From positions 1 through 31,023 of the forward strand of contig DEQQ01000104.1 of NCBI GenBank assembly GCA_002360455.1: a stretch of DNA of 31,023 bases, in the 5' to 3' direction. Below, in pieces: positions 23,520-31,023 of the stretch. The stretch comes from Saprospiraceae bacterium UBA3362 (GTDB taxonomy: Bacteria > Bacteroidota > Bacteroidia > Chitinophagales > Saprospiraceae). The notes beneath the pieces are model-generated. The model searched no databases. It worked only from the letters and a program-made list of their open reading frames with translations, and was not told the DNA's origin. The stretch's first letter is position 1; each line of letters starts with the position of its first letter. The position numbers were made by a program, and so were the translations under genes.

Positions 23520-25718
23520 CTAGAACATATCTGCGTTCATTACTTTATTCCATGCAGTCACAAAATCGCGATAAAATTTTTCTTTGCTGTCAGAACATGC
23601 ATATACTTCAGCAATGGCTCTTAGCTCAGAATTTGATCCAAAAATGAGATCGGCTCTTGTGGCAGTGTATTTTACCTTGCCTGTTGTACGATCTACACCT
23701 TCGAACAAATCTCCGGCATCCGTCATTGATTTCCAACTCGTATTGATGTCAAGTAGATTTACAAAAAAGTCATTGGATAAGGTTTGGGCTTTGTCTGTGA
23801 AAACTCCGTGTCTTGAGCCGTTAGTATTAGCATCCAAAACTCGTAATCCTCCAACCAAAACAGTCATGTCCATTGCAGTCAATCCCAAAAGTTGAGCTTT
23901 ATCTACCAACAGAATTTCTGCAGGAATTTTACTCAAAGTAGAGCTCTTGTAATTTCTAAAACCATCTGCTTTTGGTTCTAATACAGCAAATGATTCGACA
24001 TCGGTAAGCTCCGCTGTTGTATCAACTCTTCCTACAGTAAACGGAACATTCACATTCTGGCCGGCGTTTTGAGCGGCTTTTTCGATGGCTGCATTTCCTC
24101 CCAAAACAATAAGATCCGCAAGGGAAACTTTTTTATTTCCTGATTGAGCTTGATTAAAGTCTGATTGCACTTTTTGGATTGCAGTCAAACATTTTTGGAG
24201 CTGAACAGGATTGTTGACCTCCCAAGCATTTTGCGGCGCCAATCTTACTCTGGCTCCATTAGCTCCACCTCGTTTGTCCGAAGATCTGAAGCTTGATGCA
24301 GAAGCCCAGGCCGTAGAGACCAATTCAGAAATACTAAGTCCTGCATTTAATAATTTCGATTTTAAATTGGCAATATCTTCATTGTTGATTTTTTCATAAT
24401 CAGCAGTCGGAATTGGATCTTGCCAAATCAATGTTTCTGTAGGGACTTCAGAGCCAAGATATCTAGACTTTGGTCCCATATCTCTATGAGTCAATTTGTA
24501 CCATGCTTTTGCAAAAGCATCTGCAAATAGATCAAAATTCTCTAAATATTTTTTGGAAATAGCATTATAAATCGGATCCATTTTAAGGGCCAAATCTGCA
24601 GTAGTCATAATAGGTGCATGACGTTTGTTTGAATCATGAGCATCGACCACCAAACTTGCTGCTGACTCATCTGTCGGTATCCATTGATGAGCACCTGCCG
24701 GACTCTTTGTCAATTTCCAATCGTATTTAAAAAGAGTCTCAAAATATCCATTATCCCATTGAGTTGGATTGGGTTTCCAGGCTCCTTCTATTCCGCTTGT
24801 GATTGTACTTCCTGCATTTCCGGTACCAAAACTATTTTTCCATCCCAGACCCATTTCTTCAATACTTGCGCCTTCCGGTTCGCGACCTACGTGGGACGCA
24901 CTGGCTGCTCCATGAGCCTTCCCAAAGGTATGTCCACCGGCTACAAGGGCCACTGTTTCTTCATCGTTCATGGCCATTCTTCCAAAAGTATCACGGATGT
25001 CTTTAGCAGAGGCCAATGGATCAGGATTGCCATTGGGTCCCTCAGGATTAACGTAGATCAATCCCATTTGGACAGCAGCTAATGGATTTTCAAGGTCGCG
25101 ATCACCGCTATACCTCTTATCTCCCAACCATTCGGTCTCAGAACCCCAGTAAATATCTTGCTCAGGTTCCCAAATATCCTCTCTACCACCTCCAAAACCA
25201 AATGTCTTGAATCCCATAGATTCCAGAGCACAATTCCCGGCTAAAATCAATAAATCCGCCCAAGAAATCTTGTTGCCGTATTTTTGTTTGATAGGCCATA
25301 AAAGAAATCTTGCTTTGTCAAGATTGCCATTGTCAGGCCAACTGTTTACAGGCGCAAACCTTTGGTTTCCTGTTCCTCCTCCTCCGCGACCATCAGATGT
25401 TCTATAAGTTCCGGCACTATGCCAGGTCATTCTTATAAAAAGTGGACCGTAATGCCCATAATCTGCAGGCCACCAATCTTGTGATTTAGTCATCAAATCA
25501 TAGATGTCTTTTTTGACAGCTTTGAGATCAAGTTTTTTGAACTCTTCGGCGTAATTGAATCCACTATCCATTGGATTGGAGAGTTCGGAATGTTGTCTCA
25601 AAATTCCCAAATTCAATCTATTGGGCCACCATTCTTTATTGGATGTACCCATGCCCCCAACCGGTACAGATTGACCATGATGGAATGGGCATTTTCCTTC
25701 TTTCCCGTTATTGCTCAT
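23520..25718 (-). CDS. katG: Catalase-peroxidase KatG
   Basis: The 732-residue length is normal for KatG, a haem enzyme that removes H2O2 by both catalase and peroxidase activity. Distal residues R96-x2-W99-H100 (RMTWHSAG), the proximal His264 (AGGHTFGKAHG) and the Trp-Tyr-Met cross-link partners W99, Y223 (LIYVNPEGPNG) and M249 (FGRMAMND) are all in place, so full catalase activity is expected. The degenerate C-terminal second domain is complete (about 430-732). There is no signal peptide, so it is cytoplasmic. Its ATG overlaps the stop of the PerR-like gene (ATGA, 4 nt), so the two are one operon and the regulator very likely controls katG. It ends in TAG and is followed by a strong terminator. 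Confidence 0.98.
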   Translation of the reverse strand: MSNNGKEGKCPFHHGQSVPVGGMGTSNKEWWPNRLNLGILRQHSELSNPMDSGFNYAEEFKKLDLKAVKKDIYDLMTKSQDWWPADYGHYGPLFIRMTWHSAGTYRTSDGRGGGGTGNQRFAPVNSWPDNGNLDKARFLLWPIKQKYGNKISWADLLILAGNCALESMGFKTFGFGGGREDIWEPEQDIYWGSETEWLGDKRYSGDRDLENPLAAVQMGLIYVNPEGPNGNPDPLASAKDIRDTFGRMAMNDEETVALVAGGHTFGKAHGAASASHVGREPEGASIEEMGLGWKNSFGTGNAGSTITSGIEGAWKPNPTQWDNGYFETLFKYDWKLTKSPAGAHQWIPTDESAASLVVDAHDSNKRHAPIMTTADLALKMDPIYNAISKKYLENFDLFADAFAKAWYKLTHRDMGPKSRYLGSEVPTETLIWQDPIPTADYEKINNEDIANLKSKLLNAGLSISELVSTAWASASSFRSSDKRGGANGARVRLAPQNAWEVNNPVQLQKCLTAIQKVQSDFNQAQSGNKKVSLADLIVLGGNAAIEKAAQNAGQNVNVPFTVGRVDTTAELTDVESFAVLEPKADGFRNYKSSTLSKIPAEILLVDKAQLLGLTAMDMTVLVGGLRVLDANTNGSRHGVFTDKAQTLSNDFFVNLLDINTSWKSMTDAGDLFEGVDRTTGKVKYTATRADLIFGSNSELRAIAEVYACSDSKEKFYRDFVTAWNKVMNADMF

Positions 25719-26152
25719 TTTCTAATTGTTTTATATGGTTTAGTAAATTTTCCTGTGATTTGTAGCTTGATATCTTTTATCGTAAAATGTTGGATTTTAT
25801 GTTTTGCAAAATAAGAATTCAACAGTTGAGTCAATTTTTCATCCTCAAAATCTTCTATGCGCTGGGTCTCGTCACAATACAAATGATGGTGAGATTCAAG
25901 ATATGCGTCATATCGCAATATTCCGGCATCGTTCTTGACTCTGATGATCAATTCTTGTTCCACCAAAAAATCTAAAACTTTATAGACTGTAGCTTGAGAA
26001 ATGCTTGGATGTTGCTTCCTGATGGCGACGATAATTTGTTCTGCTGTAGGGTGGTTTTTTAATTTACAAATAGCTTGGAACACCATCACTCGTTGAGGAG
26101 TAACTTTCAATCCTTTTGCCTTCAAACTATCTCTAAAATTATTCAAATACAT
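25715..26152 (-). CDS. Fur-family peroxide regulator, PerR-like, lacking the structural zinc site
   Basis: The 145-residue protein has the Fur fold: a winged helix (about 5-80; KVTPQRVMVFQAI ... ISQATVYKVLDFLVE) and a dimerisation domain. Aligned by eye with Bacillus PerR, the regulatory metal ligands are kept: H34 (PerR H37), D82 (D85), H88 (H91), H90 (H93) and D101 (D104). The Asp at 101 is the PerR-type choice that favours peroxide sensing. Of the four Cys that hold structural zinc in most Fur proteins, only C93 remains, because the CxxC partner is Thr96 and no Cys exists near the C-terminus. The gene overlaps katG by 4 nt, supporting a role as iron-dependent peroxide sensor repressing this operon. 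It ends in TGA. The symbol perR is plausible but left blank because the assignment is by hand alignment. Confidence 0.88.
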   Translation of the reverse strand: MYLNNFRDSLKAKGLKVTPQRVMVFQAICKLKNHPTAEQIIVAIRKQHPSISQATVYKVLDFLVEQELIIRVKNDAGILRYDAYLESHHHLYCDETQRIEDFEDEKLTQLLNSYFAKHKIQHFTIKDIKLQITGKFTKPYKTIRK

Positions 26153-26195
26153 CTTTAGAAAGCCATTGACTTATTTTACGAATAATTCCTAAAAG

Positions 26196-26206
26196 AGAAT
26201 CATTCT
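26196..26206. promoter_or_regulatory. Candidate PerR/Fur-type operator
   Basis: AGAAT-C-ATTCT is a perfect 5-1-5 inverted repeat, 44-54 nt upstream of the PerR-like start codon. It has the same centre and spacing as the inner part of the Bacillus PerR box (TTATAATnATTATAA), matching 8 of its 10 inner bases. Autoregulation of the regulator-katG operon would fit. Unconfirmed. Confidence 0.4.
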
Positions 26207-26259
26207 ATATTAGAAAGAAATAAAAATCAAAAAAGTTTTTCAAATTGAAAAGAATATTT

Positions 26260-26361
26260 GGCTGTGCCCCCACATTCTGTGGGGTCGGAGTCTTACGGAG
26301 TCCGCCCTTCGGGCTCCCGTCAGACCTTCGCTTTGCTGCGGTCTGACCAAGTCCTCCAGCC
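26260..26361. repeat. GC-rich nested hairpin island 3
   Basis: An outer stem GGCTG (26260-26264) / CAGCC (26357-26361) encloses three hairpins. They are CCCCACA-TTC-TGTGGGG (26268-26284), GCCC-TTC-GGGC (26304-26314), and GTCAGACC (26319-26326) with GGTCTGAC (26340-26347) around the loop TTCGCTTTGCTGC. CGGAGTC also occurs twice in direct orientation (about 26286 and 26296). G+C is far above the flanks. It is non-coding, with the same nested layout as island 1 and a loop like the text of island 2. Confidence 0.6.
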
Positions 26362-26776
26362 TCCTCACAGAGACACAGTACTTACTGAACTAAACGATTA
26401 CAAATATAATTTGCTTCCATTCACCAAAGAGAGATTTTGGTAAAATGTTCAATAAAAATCAAATCTAAATTCCAATTAATCGTCCACCTCACTCAAAGAA
26501 AGAGCATATTGCAAGCCTTTTTATCCTAAGCTCCAAATTTTAGTGCTCTATTAATAACAGCCTCAATTATATATTTTGATTCCCAATTTTTGCGCTCAAC
26601 AGACTTTAATCCTTATGAATATTTAAAATTTTACATTTAATAAAAACTTCAAATTTTTCTTGTAATAATGGTAACAATTGTTCATCTTGCAACACAATAG
26701 AACAGAATGCAGATTTGTATTTAAGCGGATTTGCTTAACCAACTCGAACCTCACTTTGAATTTAAAATTATGTTGT

Positions 26777-28075
26777 ATGGAAAATTTAATATGGTTCAAA
26801 TTTTGTTCTAGAACATGCTTCGCTTTGATTTTTTCATTGTGCTGCACTTGTTTTTTACTTAATGCTCAATCACAAAGTAATCCTTATAAAATATGTAAGG
26901 TTGACAACACCATTAAAACCAAAGTCTATGTAAACATTCATTTCATCTTGACTGAGGATGGAAAATGCAATTACACAGCTTTTGACAATGGACTTGGAAA
27001 TACAAATATCACAGGGTTGACTGTCGCCCAAGAAGTAATTGATGCAATGAATTCTAAGACCAATCAAATGGAACCCATGAAAACCAAAAAACCCGATGGT
27101 ACTGACCATCCACACATCAAATCCTCAGGCACGGAGTATGTCTTGTATTCAGAACCATCCAATTCTAATGATCTATATCATGGGGTATGGTTTCATAATT
27201 ACGATAAATATGATACTACAATATCAATAAGTGATGGTGATCCTAATTTTAGTTATGAGGAATTACTTGCTTTAAATCCTACCGGATACGGCGATAAAGT
27301 TTATCATATATTCCTAATAGGAGTTCGATGGTATATTAAAGATGGAATAAGAAATTATTCTATAGGAGGAACATCTTTTCTCCAAGGTGGTCAAAGAGTA
27401 CACAATGGATGGTATGAACAAGAATTGTTGGGCTCTCCTGTTTATGGTTTGGGAGGAATTCTGAACCATGAGTTCGGCCATTTAACCGGTTTATCACATA
27501 CTGTGTGGGTTTATACCGATCCCCTGACAGGGCAAACCTATAAAAATACAGTTGCATTAGCAAGCGACATTGATAAAGATGCCGAAGTAGTAGAGTCCAA
27601 CAATGTAATGACCTATGGAGGCAGCCAAGCTGCATTGAGCGCAGAACAGTTTAGGATTTGGAGAGATTTTTTATTGAAAAACACAACTTACAAATTTATT
27701 GATAATACCAATTTGTGCATAAAAAAACCGAATCCTATTATTATTCCTATGGGATCAAATGTAGTTTGGGATTCTTATCTTGAATTAGACAGACAGGTGA
27801 TTGTAGAACCTACGGCCACTCTGCGCATCACCTGCGACATTAGGACGAACAGCAGAATCACAGTAATGAGAGGAGGCAAACTCATTGTCCAAGCTTCAAT
27901 CTCCAATTTATGCCCAACAGAATTTTGGCCGGGCATTGAAGTTTGGGGCAATCCCAATAAGCCACACCCACCCCTTGAGGAAATAGAGAACAGACTCCTA
28001 ACCTTTGACGACCCCGGTGTAGTTATCTTGAAGGCAGCAACTCTTAGTAAGCCTGTAGACGGTGTGTTCACCTGA
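26777..28075 (+). CDS. Secreted M43-like (pappalysin) metalloprotease, N-terminal part of a split gene
   Basis: From ATG 26777 the protein has 432 residues. The signal peptide is Cys-rich and ends about LLNAQ (31). The catalytic domain (about 45-300) has the metzincin zinc site HEFGHLTGLSH (231-241; three His ligands and catalytic Glu232) and a Met-turn NNVMTY (275-280), as in the M43 pappalysin/cytophagalysin family. The region after about 305 (NPIIIPMGSNVVWDS ... GGKLIVQAS) starts a beta-rich domain. A TGA at 28073 stops the frame, yet the same frame stays open beyond it to 29881 and continues the beta-rich domain, so this is the front two-fifths of a ~1034-residue protein. A longer start at 26678 would put 33 odd residues before the signal peptide and is rejected. 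The protease domain itself is complete. Confidence 0.8.
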   Translation: MENLIWFKFCSRTCFALIFSLCCTCFLLNAQSQSNPYKICKVDNTIKTKVYVNIHFILTEDGKCNYTAFDNGLGNTNITGLTVAQEVIDAMNSKTNQMEPMKTKKPDGTDHPHIKSSGTEYVLYSEPSNSNDLYHGVWFHNYDKYDTTISISDGDPNFSYEELLALNPTGYGDKVYHIFLIGVRWYIKDGIRNYSIGGTSFLQGGQRVHNGWYEQELLGSPVYGLGGILNHEFGHLTGLSHTVWVYTDPLTGQTYKNTVALASDIDKDAEVVESNNVMTYGGSQAALSAEQFRIWRDFLLKNTTYKFIDNTNLCIKKPNPIIIPMGSNVVWDSYLELDRQVIVEPTATLRITCDIRTNSRITVMRGGKLIVQASISNLCPTEFWPGIEVWGNPNKPHPPLEEIENRLLTFDDPGVVILKAATLSKPVDGVFT

Positions 28076-28114
28076 CAATATGACAACCTTTGGAATAAAG
28101 AGCTGTGGGGAGGA

Positions 28115-29881
28115 ATGGTAGTGGCTATCAATTCAGAATTTCTTGGACATAGAAGAGGTGTAGCTTTTATGCCTTATAAGTATATCAATAGCAGCTATTT
28201 TGAAGATTGTACGTTCATTTCTAATGGTGGGTATGCAGGTATTACGATGTGGGATACCAGACAGATTAAAATTCATAATTGCAAATTTGATTTTATGAAC
28301 TTCAATGGAAATGTGTTGACGAATGGTATTGGCGCCATAGACGCTACACCCATCATCACCACTTCCAAGTTTAATGGATTAAAATATGCTATCGAAGCTC
28401 ATTCTACAATGCCTAAAATATCAGAAAAATTCGAAGTTAAACAAAATTGCAATTTTAAAAACGATAGTATTCATATCCAATCCAAAGGAATCATTGGGCT
28501 GTTGGTAGATCATAATACTTTTTTGGACAGCAACTTTATTGGCATAAATATTCAGGGCATTTCTGAATATGTTATCAGTGATAATAATCTGGGCTTCTAT
28601 AAAATTGCAGGACTTAATCTCAACAACAATGGTATAAGAAATAAAGAAGTGATCAGTAACCAAATTACCTCTTTGTACAGTCAATCTACCTATGGAGTTA
28701 TTCTTGACAATATCAATTCTGATGGAGCCTTACAATTTATTATCAACTGCTTTAAACACAGACGGCATGATATTTACGGGCAGCCCAAAGCAAAATTGAA
28801 TGATCAGGGAAACCAATTTGTAAGCAATAATAATTTCTTTAGTAACTTAGGCAGTAATCCGGAGATGAACCTCAGAAATCCGCTTGCACCTTACACTATT
28901 TATTACCTACCACCTAATGCTGTGGGCAGACAGATCCCACACTGCCCGAGGCAGACAGTCTGTCCGGGTGGAGTCTCCAACCATTTGAATCAAGATGCTA
29001 CTAGCTCCCTTGACAACCCAAATTGTTTAGTAGGATTAGGGATTCCGATAGATCCTTATCCTTATACACCTACTGACGATGGCAGTGATGGATTGCCTGT
29101 TCTTATCCAAACCTACGAGACAAGCAAGCAACAACTTGAGCTGGCAAGACAGACACTGGCCACTTACCCAGCAGGAAGTAATGACTATAACAATTATAAC
29201 TCTTATGTAGCCAGTCGATACTCTGCCATGGCTGCAGCTCAGACCAAACTATTGCAGTACTATATAGCTCATGATATGAACACTGCTCTTATGTCTCTGT
29301 TGCAGCAAGACGAGCTCAAAGAAAAAGGACTGTTGATTGCGGGAGAATACGTGAGACTTGGACAATATCCGCAGGCAGAGGCTCAATACCAATCTCTGGT
29401 TTCTTTAGGATCCGAATATGCAAAAAACTATGAACTCCAAAAAATTCATCTTCGATTTTTAAGTGATCCTATACAGCATTTTCCCCAAGTCAGTGACAGC
29501 ATTCTCATCCATCAGATGGCTTTGGACACCGGATGGTCCTCTCATATTGCTCAATCCTTACTGAGACTCTATTACAATCTGGATGTCTGTCTGCCTCTCA
29601 TCCTCGAAGAGGAACTTACTGCACGATCTGCAAGCAAATCTGTGCTTGAGCCCATAGAAATCCTCTCTCAGGATGAGGAGTGTATCAGGCTAAAAACAGA
29701 TTGCACCTCAGATCCTATAGATCTGTATGTAGTAGATTTGATGGGAAAAATCCGCTACAATCAGCATAGCTACTGTACTCAAAACAGTATAACTGTACCG
29801 ATAGCTCATCTAAAGTCCGGCATTTATTTTATATTTATAGCCGGAAAGCAAACCGTCAAAATCATTAAATCCAATGAATAA
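28115..29881 (+). CDS. C-terminal part of the split metalloprotease: beta-helix, helical region, T9SS-like end
   Basis: This is the same reading frame as the preceding gene, beginning after the in-frame TGA at 28073-28075; the first Met is at 28115. Residues about 1-230 look like a right-handed parallel beta-helix, with repeated short strands rich in Asn, Ile and Gly (SYFEDCTFISNGG, KIHNCKFDF, LLVDHNTFLDSNFIGINIQG, YVISDNNLGF). A Pro/Cys-containing linker follows. About 330-490 is helical and TPR-like (GEYVRLGQYPQAEAQYQSLV). The end (LYVVDLMGKIRYNQHS ... LKSGIYFIFIAG) resembles a T9SS sorting domain. Alone it has no signal peptide, so it would not be exported; it probably depends on readthrough or is a decayed remnant. 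The next gene overlaps its stop by 8 nt. Confidence 0.7.
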   Translation: MVVAINSEFLGHRRGVAFMPYKYINSSYFEDCTFISNGGYAGITMWDTRQIKIHNCKFDFMNFNGNVLTNGIGAIDATPIITTSKFNGLKYAIEAHSTMPKISEKFEVKQNCNFKNDSIHIQSKGIIGLLVDHNTFLDSNFIGINIQGISEYVISDNNLGFYKIAGLNLNNNGIRNKEVISNQITSLYSQSTYGVILDNINSDGALQFIINCFKHRRHDIYGQPKAKLNDQGNQFVSNNNFFSNLGSNPEMNLRNPLAPYTIYYLPPNAVGRQIPHCPRQTVCPGGVSNHLNQDATSSLDNPNCLVGLGIPIDPYPYTPTDDGSDGLPVLIQTYETSKQQLELARQTLATYPAGSNDYNNYNSYVASRYSAMAAAQTKLLQYYIAHDMNTALMSLLQQDELKEKGLLIAGEYVRLGQYPQAEAQYQSLVSLGSEYAKNYELQKIHLRFLSDPIQHFPQVSDSILIHQMALDTGWSSHIAQSLLRLYYNLDVCLPLILEEELTARSASKSVLEPIEILSQDEECIRLKTDCTSDPIDLYVVDLMGKIRYNQHSYCTQNSITVPIAHLKSGIYFIFIAGKQTVKIIKSNE

Positions 29882-31023
29882 AGCATTTCGTAGTCTGGTT
29901 TTTACTTTGTTAGTATTCCATTGTTCTAGAGTTTATGCTCAATGGATTGGAGCTAAGACTTATAAACAATTTCCCAATTTTACCTTTATCGATTTTAAAT
30001 ATTATGAAGATGCTTTTCTAATGTACAGAGACGGACTTTTCGCCGATACTGTAAATTATGGGGAGTTGTATGATGCAGATTTCAATCCTATCTCCCAAAC
30101 GCAAGCTGTTTCCAAAAATCAATCCTTTACTTGTTTTTCTCGCAACCCTATGTACCCATTTATTAGCATGGGTATAGATGACCCTAACGCAGTCTATGTA
30201 CCTATCATTGAGCAAAGGGACAAAAACCTACAGCTCATCAAGAGATTTCCTGTAGATCAGTCACTCAAGAAAATTTTCTGTTCTAGAATCCTAGATGACG
30301 GATCAGGATATGTTGTGGCAGGAAATACTTTTCTCCCTACCGAAATAATTAATCAGAAACATTATTTTGCAAAGATAAATTACGATGGTCAGCAGCTGTG
30401 GCGAAGGGAGATCAAACTGGACAGCAGTCTATTTTATTATCCTTCCACACCTTTTTTATCTCAGGTTGCACCGGATGAATTTGTATATACTGTTACAGTT
30501 ACTACCAGAACAGTTCCCAATGATATAACAACTTCTCAAAGATTCCCCATCCTCATTAGATTCAAATCTGACGGGACGATCCTGTTTCAAGGGACCAAGT
30601 TTGAATTTGTAAAATACACTTACAACTACAATGTGGATACTTTGCAAGCAGCAGATTTAAACACAATTCATCATCTCAATGCTGCTTTGCCTGACAAGGG
30701 ATTTGCAGTATTGACTCAATTGGACAGTTTGGTAGTAATCGATGATACCACATGGTCTGGCAGCCATTTTGCCCTTATGGGTTACGACAGCTTGAACAGG
30801 CATCGATGGACCAACTTTTTCATCTATAGAAGAGATGCCAGCTTTCCATACAAGATGATTCAGTTTACAAACAACGCTATTGCCTTGCTTGACGGAATAA
30901 AAGATCCGCTGCAGACAGAATGTACTTTTGGTCACCGGCTGTCTCGATTCTCTCCTCAGGGAGAACTCACGTGGTCCAAGGTTTATAATTATTTGGTCGA
31001 TACTCTCCAAGATGGAACCATCC
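29874..31023 (+). CDS. Exported protein of unknown function, 3' truncated by the window
   Basis: The frame opens at ATG 29874, overlapping the previous stop by 8 nt, and stays open to the window end (383 codons, no stop). A signal peptide is clear (MNKAFRSLVFTLLVFHCSRV, then YAQ). The mature part has repeated strand-like segments, such as DDGSGYVVAGNTF, YFAKINYDGQQLWRREI, PILIRFKSDGTILFQG and HRLSRFSPQGELTWSKVY. These suggest blades of a beta-propeller, as in the many Bacteroidota secreted proteins with 'iv.Ld..G...w' repeats. No catalytic motif is seen. The overlap argues for coupling with the split protease, and a T9SS domain may lie beyond the window. The family is unrecognised. Confidence 0.8.
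   Translation, partial: MNKAFRSLVFTLLVFHCSRVYAQWIGAKTYKQFPNFTFIDFKYYEDAFLMYRDGLFADTVNYGELYDADFNPISQTQAVSKNQSFTCFSRNPMYPFISMGIDDPNAVYVPIIEQRDKNLQLIKRFPVDQSLKKIFCSRILDDGSGYVVAGNTFLPTEIINQKHYFAKINYDGQQLWRREIKLDSSLFYYPSTPFLSQVAPDEFVYTVTVTTRTVPNDITTSQRFPILIRFKSDGTILFQGTKFEFVKYTYNYNVDTLQAADLNTIHHLNAALPDKGFAVLTQLDSLVVIDDTTWSGSHFALMGYDSLNRHRWTNFFIYRRDASFPYKMIQFTNNAIALLDGIKDPLQTECTFGHRLSRFSPQGELTWSKVYNYLVDTLQDGTI

Larger units (their letters stand above)
26153..26776. other. Divergent intergenic region
   Basis: 624 bp between the PerR-like gene and the metalloprotease gene. It contains the candidate operator near the left end, the GC-rich island 3 (26260-26361), and about 400 bp of AT-rich sequence with no recognisable gene, hairpin or -7 element for the protease. 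Confidence 0.55.

Noticed and set aside
24684..25082. Plus-strand 132-residue open frame inside katG
   Set aside because: It is antisense to a well-conserved katG region and the predicted peptide has no protein-like pattern. The same applies to other antisense frames in uvrB, dnaB and the phosphoesterases.
26260..26361. tRNA or riboswitch at GC-rich island 3
   Set aside because: No cloverleaf, T-arm or known aptamer core could be drawn; the hairpins are simple with TTC or 13-nt loops.
26678..26776. 33-residue N-terminal extension of the metalloprotease
   Set aside because: It would place a non-hydrophobic stretch before a clear signal peptide; ATG 26777 starts directly at the signal sequence.
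28073..28075. TGA read as selenocysteine or as reassigned Trp
   Set aside because: TGA ends dnaB and the PerR-like gene cleanly, and Trp is encoded by TGG throughout. No selenocysteine-type hairpin was recognised just after the TGA.
26678..29881. CRISPR or tandem DNA repeats behind the beta-helix domain
   Set aside because: The repetition is only at the protein-motif level (Asn/Gly/Ile-rich strands); the DNA has no regular repeat and spacer pattern.

Overview
The window is an AT-rich chromosomal fragment from a member of the Bacteroidota, most likely near the Saprospiria/Saprospiraceae. This placement is an inference. It rests on several proteins ending in a type IX secretion (T9SS) C-terminal sorting domain with a 'YPNP' start and a 'GIYF' core, a FecA-like TonB-dependent receptor, TAnnTTTG-type -7 promoter elements, and few Shine-Dalgarno sites. 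There are no tRNA, rRNA, CRISPR or phage genes, and no intact transposase.

Left part (1-9.7 kb): a 5'-truncated vanadium-haloperoxidase-like protein; a VOC protein; an exported M28 peptidase with a PDZ domain followed closely by a small SET-domain protein; a convergent orphan OmpR-type response regulator; a second, lipoprotein haloperoxidase with a clear terminator; a MORN-like lipoprotein; the decayed remains of an SRPBCC gene; and a TonB-dependent receptor.

Housekeeping part (10-15.7 kb): uvrB, then convergently a pseudouridine synthase that overlaps the end of dnaB. Upstream of dnaB is an 827-bp non-coding stretch. It holds a GC-rich palindromic island and then a cluster of DnaA-box-like 9-mers beside very AT-rich DNA, which is a candidate replication origin.

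Secretion operon (23.2-15.7 kb, minus strand): five closely packed genes encode exported proteins, and all five carry T9SS sorting domains. They are two paralogous purple-acid-phosphatase-like metallophosphoesterases, a YHYH-domain protein with two internal membrane helices, an unrecognised protein, and a protein with two DUF1566/Lcl repeats. This is the best candidate here for an undescribed system, probably extracellular phosphoester processing at the cell surface.

Oxidative-stress unit (26.2-23.5 kb, minus strand): a PerR-like Fur regulator overlaps the start of katG by 4 nt. A possible operator lies upstream and a strong terminator downstream. The regulator keeps the PerR sensing ligands but lacks the usual structural-zinc cysteines.

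Right end (26.8-31.0 kb, plus strand): a large secreted M43-like metalloprotease/beta-helix protein is split by one in-frame TGA. It is followed, with an 8-nt overlap, by an exported protein that runs off the window. Three GC-rich multi-hairpin islands (10.1, 15.0 and 26.3 kb) and a recurrent 11-mer (TTTAGCTTGTT, six copies) are structure that the genes do not explain.
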